Assembly: GCA_025458665.1 (NCBI GenBank)
Contig: JALOSG010000123.1
Coordinates: 1 to 7,758, forward strand
Direction of reading: 5' to 3'
Length of the DNA: 7,758 nucleotides
Source: Serpentinimonas sp.
GTDB taxonomy: Bacteria; Pseudomonadota; Gammaproteobacteria; Burkholderiales; Burkholderiaceae_C
The first letter of the stretch is position 1. Each line of letters starts with the position of its first letter. The notes below the pieces were generated by a model that had not been told where the DNA came from, ran no database searches, and worked only from the letters and a program-made list of their open reading frames with translations. A program made the translations under genes and the position numbers. Positions 1 through 5,489 of the stretch are shown here, piece after piece.

Positions 1-434
1 TGGTCTACACGCTCTTGAAGAAGGACCTGGGGCGCCAGCATGCGCCACGGTTTGCCGGCCGGCGCGAGATGGCGGCCATGGGCGTACTGGGGCTCACCAT
101 CGGGTTCTACGATGGATTCTTCGGGCCAGGGACTGGCAGCTTCTTCGTTTTCCTGCTGGTGCGCTGGCTGGGGTATGACTTCCTGAATGCCAGTGCCTCG
201 GCCAAACTGCTGAACATGACATCGAACCTCTCGGCGCTCATGCTGTTCGCCTGGAAAGGCCATGTATGGTGGCACTTTGCGCTGGTCATGGCCGTGGCCA
301 ACGTGGTGGGCAGCCTGCTGGGCACACGCATGGCGCTGCGCCACGGCTCAGGGTTCGTTCGGGGGGTGTTCCTGCTGGTGGTCACCCTGCTCATTGCCAA
401 GACCGGTTGGGACGCTTACACCGGCACACCCTGA
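1..434 (+). CDS. TSUP (TauE/SafE) family membrane transporter, YfcA-like, C-terminal half (5' end outside window)
   Basis: Integral inner-membrane protein of the TSUP family, whose members move small anions or organosulfur compounds; the substrate of YfcA-like members is not established and cannot be read from sequence. The frame is open to the left edge (codons start at position 3), so the TTG at 15 is probably internal and the true start lies upstream. The visible 143 codons contain the second copy of the family's duplicated motif, GFYDGFFGPGTGSFF, followed by KLLNMTSNLSALMLF, both close to what I recall of E. coli YfcA. About four hydrophobic helices can be seen, and the protein ends in a short polar tail before TGA at 432-434. 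YfcA-like proteins are about 250-270 aa, so roughly half is present. It converges on mrdA with a 19-bp gap and is probably an independent unit unrelated to cell-wall growth. Confidence 0.87.
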   Translation, partial: VYTLLKKDLGRQHAPRFAGRREMAAMGVLGLTIGFYDGFFGPGTGSFFVFLLVRWLGYDFLNASASAKLLNMTSNLSALMLFAWKGHVWWHFALVMAVANVVGSLLGTRMALRHGSGFVRGVFLLVVTLLIAKTGWDAYTGTP

Positions 435-446
435 AGACAGGCGTCG

Positions 447-465
447 CCCGCGATCAGGGCGCGGG
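447..465. terminator. GC-rich hairpin between convergent gene ends (possible weak bidirectional terminator)
   Basis: Perfect 6-bp stem CCCGCG (447-452) / CGCGGG (460-465) around a 7-nt loop that contains the mrdA stop codon (454-456). It lies 13 bp past the stop of the transporter gene, so it could form in transcripts from both strands. No run of T follows on either side, so it is not a classical intrinsic terminator. It may only slow polymerase or protect 3' ends. In DNA this GC-rich a 6-bp stem can also arise by chance. Confidence 0.3.
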
Positions 466-2409
466 AGGCCAGGGCACGTCTGCCGCCAGCCGGGGGGTAC
501 CGATAGGCGCCAGCGCCTGCCCCTGACTCACGGCAGCGAGGTCGGCCTCGCTGGGGTACTGGCCCAGAAGCACGTAATCGAACACGCGGCGTGCGATGGG
601 GGCTGCGTGGGCCGATCCGAACCCCGCGTTTTCCACGATCACGGCCAGGGCGATGCGCGGCTCCTCTGCCGGCGCAAACGCCACGTAGAGGGAATGGTCG
701 CGCTGGTGTTCTTCCAGTTTCTTGGCGTCGTAACGCTCGCGCTGGCCTATGGTCACAGCCTGCGCCGTGCCCGTCTTGCCGCCGCTGCGGTAGGGTGCAC
801 CCGCAAACACCCGGGCCGACGTGCCTTCGGTGGTCACGGCCTCCATGGCATCCAGAATCTTGCTGATGTGCTCCGGCCGATACCCCAGCGCCTGACCTTC
901 GGGCGGCTTGCCTGTGGCTGTGGCGGCTGAGCCATCGGCACCCTGGGTGAACGCGGTGATGCGCGGCTTGAACTTCACCCCGCCGTTGGCCACCGTGGCC
1001 ATGGCATGGGCCAGCTGGAGCATCGTGAAACTGTTGTAGCCCTGCCCGATGCCGACGGAAATGGTCTCGCCGGGATACCAGCGCTGGTGCTCCGGTGTCT
1101 TGTAAGTGCTGCGCTTCCACTGCTGACTGGGCAACACGCCCCGCACCTCGCCGCGCAGGTCGATGCCGGTGAGCTGTCCGAAGCCCAGCGGTTGCATGAA
1201 ATCGTGAATGGCATCCACGCCCATCTCGTGGGCCAGCGTGTAGTAGTAGGTGTTGCTGGACTTCACGATGCTGCGCTTGAGGTCTACCGGCCCCAGCGGG
1301 GTTTCGTTGTGGCTGCGGAAACGGTGGTTGCCCAGCATCCAGAAGCCGGGATCGTTGACGGTGGTGCTGGCGGTGCGTACCCCGGTGTGCAGGGCTGCCA
1401 GCGCCATGAAAGGCTTGTAGGTGGAGCCCGGCGGGTAGGTGCCCCGCAGGGCGCGGTTCACCAGTGGCCGGTCGATGGATTCGTTCAGGGCCCGCCAGTT
1501 GTCCACGTCGATCCCCTCCACAAACAGGTTGGGGTCGAAGGTGGGCTTGCTCACCAGGGCCAGCACTTCGCCGTTGCGCGGGTCTATGGCCACCAACGCG
1601 CCGCGCCGCTCGCCGAACATGTCCTCCACCAGCCGTTGCAGCTTGATGTCTATGGTCAGCGCTACCGTGTCCCCGCGTGTGGCCGCGGTGCTGGCCAGGG
1701 TGCGGATCGCACGGCCGCCCGCCGTGGTTTCCACCCGCTCGAATCCGGTACGGCCGTGTAGCGCGTCCTCGTAGGTTTGCTCTATGCCCAGCTTGCCTAT
1801 GTATTCGGTGCCCCGGTAGTTGGCCTGCTGGTCTTCTGGCCAGTCACTGATCAGCTCTTTCTCGCGCTGGTTGATGCGGCCGATGTAGCCAACGACGTGG
1901 CTGGCGGTGTCACCCAGCGGGTAATGCCGCAGCAGGCGGGCGCGGATATCGACGCCAGGAAAACGGAAGCGCTGGACCGCGAAGCGCGCCACCTCTTCGT
2001 CGCTCAACCGGATGCGCAACGGAAGGGACTCGAAGCGTTTCGATTCCTCCATCAGGCGCCGGAAGCGGCGAATATCCCGCTCGGTGATCTCCACGATATC
2101 GGCCAGCCCGGCCAGCGTAGCGTCCAGGTCCTCCACCGCCGAGGGCGTGATCTCTAGGGTGTAGGCCGAGTAGTTGCTCGCCAGCACCACGCCGTGGCGG
2201 TCCACGATGAGGCCGCGGTCGGGCACCACGGGCAGCACCGCGGTGCGGTTGCTCTCGGCCTGAACCTGGAGCTCCTGGTGTTTGCCAATCTGCAGGTAGG
2301 CCATGCGCGCAGCCAGAACACAGAACGCCAGCAACACCAGCAGACCCGCCACCAGCACCCGGGCGCGGAAGGCGGCCAGTTGGCGTTCGCTGTCTACAAA
2401 GGGGCTCAT
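454..2409 (-). CDS. mrdA: Penicillin-binding protein 2, elongasome peptidoglycan DD-transpeptidase
   Basis: Class B penicillin-binding protein, 651 aa, that forms 4-3 peptide cross-links during side-wall growth, working with RodA and MreBCD in the periplasm. A short cytoplasmic N-terminus and one membrane anchor (about 17-40) are followed by the dimerisation/pedestal domain, with the conserved PDRGLIVDRHG at 63-73. The transpeptidase domain has all three active-site motifs: STYK at 329-332 (acyl-enzyme Ser329), SSN at 384-386 and KTGT at 545-548. Length and motif spacing match E. coli PBP2 (633 aa, Ser330). The ATG at 2409 was chosen because homology begins there; the open frame runs upstream to 2670 only as an Arg/Pro/Ala-rich shadow of mreD. 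No clear Shine-Dalgarno precedes it. It is the last operon gene seen, 41 bp after mreD. The tail after about 620 is Ala/Pro-rich. The only cysteine is Cys30, in the anchor. Confidence 0.97.
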   Translation of the reverse strand: MSPFVDSERQLAAFRARVLVAGLLVLLAFCVLAARMAYLQIGKHQELQVQAESNRTAVLPVVPDRGLIVDRHGVVLASNYSAYTLEITPSAVEDLDATLAGLADIVEITERDIRRFRRLMEESKRFESLPLRIRLSDEEVARFAVQRFRFPGVDIRARLLRHYPLGDTASHVVGYIGRINQREKELISDWPEDQQANYRGTEYIGKLGIEQTYEDALHGRTGFERVETTAGGRAIRTLASTAATRGDTVALTIDIKLQRLVEDMFGERRGALVAIDPRNGEVLALVSKPTFDPNLFVEGIDVDNWRALNESIDRPLVNRALRGTYPPGSTYKPFMALAALHTGVRTASTTVNDPGFWMLGNHRFRSHNETPLGPVDLKRSIVKSSNTYYYTLAHEMGVDAIHDFMQPLGFGQLTGIDLRGEVRGVLPSQQWKRSTYKTPEHQRWYPGETISVGIGQGYNSFTMLQLAHAMATVANGGVKFKPRITAFTQGADGSAATATGKPPEGQALGYRPEHISKILDAMEAVTTEGTSARVFAGAPYRSGGKTGTAQAVTIGQRERYDAKKLEEHQRDHSLYVAFAPAEEPRIALAVIVENAGFGSAHAAPIARRVFDYVLLGQYPSEADLAAVSQGQALAPIGTPRLAADVPWPPAP

Positions 2410-2423
2410 GCAGGGTAGGGCCG

Positions 2424-2437
2424 TGTGGCGTGTGGCG
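2424..2437. repeat. Tandem 7-bp repeat in the mreD-mrdA gap
   Basis: TGTGGCG occurs twice head to tail (2424-2430 and 2431-2437) on the + strand, giving CGCCACA twice in the mRNA sense. It sits inside the 41-bp gap between the mreD stop and the mrdA start, 15-28 nt upstream of the mrdA ATG. It has no known function and may simply be chance in GC-rich DNA. Confidence 0.4.
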
Positions 2438-2450
2438 GGGTGGGACAGCT

Positions 2451-2981
2451 TCAGATGGGGCGGGTTTCGTCGGGGTCGTGCGCACGCCGTTGCGGGGCGA
2501 GCAGAAGGACCGACGCCGCTGGCCACAGGGCAGCTTCGAGCAGCGGAGCCGCCAGAATGCCCCAACCGGGCAAGCCATCGCCCGCTAGCAGACGGACCAG
2601 CACCTGGAGTGCGGCGGCCATCACGAACAGAGGCAAGATGTGCAGGGACTGGGACGGCAGGTTGAACCACAGCATACGGCGGTGGATCACGATGGCCAGG
2701 TAGATGAGCGCCGTGTAGGCCAAGGCATGCTGACCCAGCAGCGCGCTCTGGTGCACGTCCATGCCAAGACCGAAGAAGAAAGCGATGCCCACGCCAATGC
2801 GCAGCGGCTGGTGCACCGCCCAGAACACCAGGGTGATGGCGAGCAAATCAGGAATCCAGGCACCGTTTCCGGCCCCGCCCATGCTCAGCACCATATTGAG
2901 CAGAAAGGCGGCCAGCAGGGTTCCCCAGATGAACCACGGGCTGGCCGGTAGCAGCAGGGGCTGACCAGGGCGCATGATCAT
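2451..2981 (-). CDS. mreD: Rod shape-determining membrane protein MreD
   Basis: Polytopic inner-membrane protein of the elongasome, thought to stabilise or regulate the MreC-PBP2-RodA complex; it has no known enzymatic activity. It has 176 aa, near the usual 160-175. Five or six hydrophobic helices can be traced, at about 15-33, 44-58, 62-76, 83-100, 113-131 and 142-162, with a positively charged turn HRR at 100-102 and a charged C-terminal tail. The family-typical PDLLAITLVFWAVHQP (44-59) and GLGMDV (71-76) segments are present. The ATG at 2981 overlaps the mreC stop as ATGA (2978-2981), which supports this start and suggests translational coupling. A second in-frame ATG two codons later (2975) is possible. 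MreD is poorly conserved in sequence, so position between mreC and mrdA is part of the evidence. Confidence 0.95.
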   Translation of the reverse strand: MIMRPGQPLLLPASPWFIWGTLLAAFLLNMVLSMGGAGNGAWIPDLLAITLVFWAVHQPLRIGVGIAFFFGLGMDVHQSALLGQHALAYTALIYLAIVIHRRMLWFNLPSQSLHILPLFVMAAALQVLVRLLAGDGLPGWGILAAPLLEAALWPAASVLLLAPQRRAHDPDETRPI

Positions 2982-3847
2982 GGGCGCGCACTCTCAGCTT
3001 GCGAGGGCAGGATCAGTACCTGCAGCACCTTGTCGGTACGGGCCAGCGGTTCGCCTTCCACCCGCGCAAACCCCGACTCGCTGTTGCGCACCACCTGCGT
3101 GACGCGGGCCACAGGCAGGCCCGGCGGGTACACGCCGTCCACACCGCTGGTGGTGAGCAGATCGCCGACTTCGATATCGGCGGTGGTGGCCATGTAGCGC
3201 AATTCCAGAAGGCCCTCTTCGCGCCCCGGCAGGCCAAAGGCCAGTGCGCGCAAACCGGTGCGGGTATTGACCACGGGGACCGCCAGACTTTGGTCGGTCA
3301 GCAGTGTGACCTCGGCAGTCAGGGCATAGACGCGGGTCACCTGGCCCAGCACACCAAATCCGTCCATGACCGCCGAGCCGGGCTGGATGCCATGGGTGAT
3401 GCCACGGTCTATGACCACCTTGCGACTGTAGGGGTCGGGGGAATCGAACAGCACGTCGGCGCCCTGGCCCTCAACCGGCAGCGTCTGGCTCATGGCCAAC
3501 AGCGCGCGCAGCTCGCGGTTCTCGCGTTGCAGGTGTTCCACCAGTCCTGCGCGCTGCGCCTGGCGGGTCAGTTCGTCTCGGGCCAGCTGGGCTTCTTCCT
3601 GCGCCGCCCGCAGGCTGGAGAAGTAATTGCCTATCCAGCCGGTGATCTCCAGCGGTTGCAGCGCCATCCACTGCAGCGGGTAGATGGCATTGGCGGCGGT
3701 GGCCCGCACTGTGGGTGAGAGTTGCAGCCGCGCGTCCAGCACCATGAGCAGGAGTGCCAGCGCACTGAACACCAGCCACTTGGAGAAAGCAGACGCACCC
3801 TGTTTGAAGAAGGGGGGCGGTGTGCGGTCGATGGTACCCAGTGGCAT
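2978..3847 (-). CDS. mreC: Rod shape-determining protein MreC
   Basis: Bitopic elongasome scaffold whose periplasmic domain binds and activates PBP2. It has 289 aa. A basic cytoplasmic N-terminus of about 22 residues leads into one membrane helix (about 23-38). A coiled-coil-prone stretch (about 78-122, rich in E, Q, R and L) follows, then the two-lobed beta domain. Conserved landmarks are DPYSRKVVIDRGITHGI (138-154), the GVLGQV turn (165-170) and TSGVDGVYPPGLPVARV (233-249). The ATG at 3847 is 18 bp after the mreB stop; the Shine-Dalgarno is weak (CAGGG about 9 nt upstream), which fits reinitiation behind mreB. The stop overlaps the mreD start by 4 nt. The protein lacks the long Pro-rich C-terminal extension seen in some betaproteobacterial MreC proteins and ends soon after the core fold. 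Confidence 0.97.
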   Translation of the reverse strand: MPLGTIDRTPPPFFKQGASAFSKWLVFSALALLLMVLDARLQLSPTVRATAANAIYPLQWMALQPLEITGWIGNYFSSLRAAQEEAQLARDELTRQAQRAGLVEHLQRENRELRALLAMSQTLPVEGQGADVLFDSPDPYSRKVVIDRGITHGIQPGSAVMDGFGVLGQVTRVYALTAEVTLLTDQSLAVPVVNTRTGLRALAFGLPGREEGLLELRYMATTADIEVGDLLTTSGVDGVYPPGLPVARVTQVVRNSESGFARVEGEPLARTDKVLQVLILPSQAESARP

Positions 3848-3865
3848 GGCCGTGGGCCCTGCTGC

Positions 3866-4912
3866 TTATTCGTTGGTGAAGATGCTGCCGCCCAGGCGGT
3901 CCATGCGCTCCAGCGCCATGCCGCAACCGCGCACCACGCAGGTGAGGGGCTCTTCGGCCACCAGCACCGGCAGGCCGGTTTCCTCGGCCAGCAGGCGGTC
4001 CAGGTCGCGCAGCAGCGCGCCACCGCCGGTGAGCATCATGCCTCGCTCGGCAATGTCGGCGCCCAGTTCGGGCGGGGTGTGCTCCAGCGCGGTTTTCACG
4101 GCACTGACAATCTGGTTGAGCGGATCGGTCAGGGCTTCCAGCACCTCATTGCTGCTGATGGTGAAGCTGCGTGGCACGCCCTCGGAGAGGTTGCGGCCCT
4201 TCACTTCCATTTCCTTCACCTCGGAGCCGGGGAAGGCCGAACCAATCTGCTTCTTGATGGATTCTGCGGTGGGCTCGCCGATGAGCATGCCGTAGTTGCG
4301 GCGGATGTAGTTGATGATGGCTTCGTCGAACTTGTCGCCGCCCACCCGCACGCTGCCCTTGTAGACCATGCCGCCCAGGCTGATGACGCCCACTTCCGTG
4401 GTGCCGCCGCCAATGTCCACCACCATGGAGCCCGACGCGTCGGAGACCGGCAGGCCCGCGCCGATGGCCGCTGCCATGGGTTCCTCGATCAGATAAACCT
4501 CGCTGGCGCCCGCGCCCAGGGCCGACTCGCGGATGGCGCGGCGTTCCACCTGGGTGGAGCCACAGGGCACGCAGATGATGATGCGCGGGCTGGGCTTGAG
4601 CAGCGAGCGCGGGTGCACCATCTTGATGAACTGCTTGAGCATCTGCTCGGTCACGGTGAAGTCGGCAATCACGCCGTCCTTCATGGGCCGGATGGCTTCG
4701 ATGTTGCCCGGGACCTTGCCCAGCATGGCCTTGGCTTCGTGGCCCACCGCCTGGATGGTTTTCTTGCCTTGCGGGCCGCCTTCGTGGCGTATGGAGACCA
4801 CCGAAGGCTCATCGAGCACGATGCCCTTGTGCCGTACGTAGATCAGGGTGTTGGCGGTGCCAAGGTCGATGGCCAGGTCGGTCGAGAAGTGCCGACGGAA
4901 TGCTTCAAACAT
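3866..4912 (-). CDS. mreB: Rod shape-determining actin homologue MreB
   Basis: Cytoplasmic, membrane-associated bacterial actin that polymerises with ATP and orients the elongation machinery to keep rod shape. It has 348 aa (E. coli MreB is 347). The actin-fold nucleotide motifs are all present: phosphate 1 DLGTANT (16-22), the LIEEPMAAAIGAG connect region (141-153), phosphate 2 DIGGGTTE (166-173) and the adenosine motif TGGGALL (295-301). The N-terminal MFEAFRRHFS could form the usual amphipathic membrane-binding segment. The ATG at 4912 was chosen because homology begins there and AGGA (4924-4921) lies 8 nt upstream; the open frame continues to 5080 but that extension is not MreB-like. It is the first gene of mreBCD-mrdA. 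Its leader carries a strong hairpin just upstream of the ribosome binding site. Confidence 0.98.
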   Translation of the reverse strand: MFEAFRRHFSTDLAIDLGTANTLIYVRHKGIVLDEPSVVSIRHEGGPQGKKTIQAVGHEAKAMLGKVPGNIEAIRPMKDGVIADFTVTEQMLKQFIKMVHPRSLLKPSPRIIICVPCGSTQVERRAIRESALGAGASEVYLIEEPMAAAIGAGLPVSDASGSMVVDIGGGTTEVGVISLGGMVYKGSVRVGGDKFDEAIINYIRRNYGMLIGEPTAESIKKQIGSAFPGSEVKEMEVKGRNLSEGVPRSFTISSNEVLEALTDPLNQIVSAVKTALEHTPPELGADIAERGMMLTGGGALLRDLDRLLAEETGLPVLVAEEPLTCVVRGCGMALERMDRLGGSIFTNE

Positions 4913-4920
4913 GTTGGGGG

Positions 4921-4924
4921 TCCT
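4921..4924 (-). promoter_or_regulatory. mreB ribosome binding site
   Basis: AGGA on the - strand, 8 nt upstream of the mreB ATG at 4912. It is the clearest Shine-Dalgarno in the elongasome operon and decides the mreB start against the longer open frame reaching 5080. The leader hairpin at 4930-4959 begins 5 nt further upstream. Confidence 0.7.
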
Positions 4925-4929
4925 GTGCG

Positions 4930-4959
4930 CACTGCCGGGCTCCGCAGGGGAGGGCAGTG
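4930..4959 (-). promoter_or_regulatory. Two-part hairpin in the mreB 5' leader
   Basis: Outer 7-bp perfect stem CACTGCC (4930-4936) / GGCAGTG (4953-4959), then a 3-nt bulge (4937-4939), an inner 4-bp stem CTCC (4940-4943) / GGAG (4949-4952) and a 5-nt loop (4944-4948). In the mreB transcript it ends 5 nt before the AGGA ribosome binding site. It is well placed to affect translation, act as an mRNA-stability element or serve as a weak attenuator. No T-run follows. The pairing is seen directly; the role is inferred. Confidence 0.45.
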
Positions 4960-5046
4960 TCCGAGAAAAGAGGTCTTTGGGCGTCAGCCATGTGGTTGCT
5001 GTGCAAGTCCAGGCGGGCGGCAGGCGTGGGAATCGGCACTTGCCGG

Positions 5047-5086
5047 CAGGCCAGCTTTCAAACACAGGATAATACTGCAAGGCCTG
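5047..5086. repeat. Inverted repeat flanking the mreB/gatC -10 region (possible operator)
   Basis: CAGGCC (5047-5052) and GGCCTG (5081-5086) are perfect 6-bp inverted arms separated by 28 bp. Bases on the outer sides of the two arms (GG before CAGGCC, TGCC after GGCCTG) could partly extend the match if a 2-nt gap is allowed. The dyad encloses the only AT-rich -10-like element of the divergent region, so it could be a binding site for a shared regulator. Arms this short and GC-rich can occur by chance. Confidence 0.25.
5068..5074. promoter_or_regulatory. Overlapping divergent -10 candidates for gatCAB (+) and mreBCD-mrdA (-)
   Basis: On the + strand GATAAT (5068-5073) matches TATAAT at five of six positions. 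On the - strand the overlapping TATTAT (5074-5069) also matches at five of six. Neither has a good -35 at 16-18 bp: on the + strand the nearest TTG-type box is TTGCCG (5040-5045), 22 bp away, and on the - strand the 17-bp position reads CAAGTT. If used, the leaders would be roughly 110 nt for gatC and 150 nt for mreB. This is the best sigma70-like element in the 277-bp region and the only candidate I can offer. Confidence 0.3.
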
Positions 5087-5189
5087 TGCCTAACTTGGCG
5101 TAACTGCTGCCATTTTTTCCGTAAAAGTGGACGGACGCGGCCTTTGGTGCCTGTAGCGGCCCGTTCCACCCCCGGTTTTTTGTATCCAT

Positions 5190-5489
5190 ATGTCACTCAC
5201 CCTGCCAGAGATCGGGCGCATCGCCCACCTTGCCCGCCTGGAACTTGGCCCCGAGCAGGCCGAACACGTGCGCGCACAGCTCAACGAGTTCTTCGATGTG
5301 GTGGAGCAGATGAAGGCGGTGGACACCACCGGCATCGAGCCGCTGGCTCACCCGACCGCAGTGATGGAGGCGGTGGCCTTGCGCCTGCGCCCGGACGCGG
5401 CCACCGAGCCCAACCAGCGCGAAGCCAACCAGCAGAGCGCCCCCGCCGTGGAGCGCGGCCTGTTCCTCGTGCCCAAGGTGATTGAATGA
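5190..5489 (+). CDS. gatC: Asp-tRNA(Asn)/Glu-tRNA(Gln) amidotransferase subunit GatC
   Basis: Small subunit of GatCAB that wraps around GatA and the GatA-GatB interface and stabilises the complex; it is cytoplasmic and non-catalytic. It has 99 aa, the normal family length. Landmarks are IGRIAHLARLEL (8-19), the helix LNEFFDVVEQM (31-41), IEPLAHP (49-55) and the C-terminal RGLFLVPKVIE, where the family has the conserved FxVPKV-type ending. The ATG at 5190 is the only sensible start in frame. No Shine-Dalgarno precedes it; instead there is a T6 run 9 nt upstream (5176-5181). The stop overlaps the gatA start as ATGA (5486-5489). It is the first gene of gatCAB and is divergent from mreB. Confidence 0.97.
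   Translation: MSLTLPEIGRIAHLARLELGPEQAEHVRAQLNEFFDVVEQMKAVDTTGIEPLAHPTAVMEAVALRLRPDAATEPNQREANQQSAPAVERGLFLVPKVIE

Noticed and set aside
374..381. GCTGGTGG octamers (374-381 and 3146-3153) matching the E. coli Chi site
   Set aside because: Chi is lineage-specific, the octamer is expected by chance in GC-rich coding DNA, and both copies are explained by codons for Leu-Val-Val or by the complement of mreC.
1006..1761. 251-codon + strand open frame opposite mrdA
   Set aside because: It is a shadow of the PBP2 transpeptidase coding sequence, with no recognisable domain and no plausible start context.
2410..2670. 87-codon N-terminal extension of PBP2
   Set aside because: It overlaps mreD, is Arg/Pro/Ala-rich without PBP2 similarity, and homology starts cleanly at MSPFVDSERQ from 2409.
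4913..5080. 56-codon N-terminal extension of MreB
   Set aside because: MreB proteins start at MF-AFR-type sequence just before the first nucleotide motif. The AGGA site supports 4912, and the extension has no family similarity.
5113..5181. T6 runs in the gatC leader as possible intrinsic terminators
   Set aside because: No convincing GC stem abuts either run; the nearest pairings (GGCC/GGCC, GGTG/CACC) are 4 bp with long loops and poor spacing.
4984..5196. 70-codon - strand open frame (GTG start) within the mreB/gatC intergenic region
   Set aside because: There is no recognisable family and no good ribosome binding site. It overlaps the likely promoter and the gatC start, and a Lys/Arg-rich short frame like this is expected by chance.
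3722..5485. 587-codon open frame on the + strand antisense to mreC and mreB, crossing the control region into gatC
   Set aside because: Its product is rich in His, Gly, Ala and Arg and matches no family I know. It lies opposite genes with clear motifs and is explained by high third-position GC, which removes stop codons in the antisense frame.
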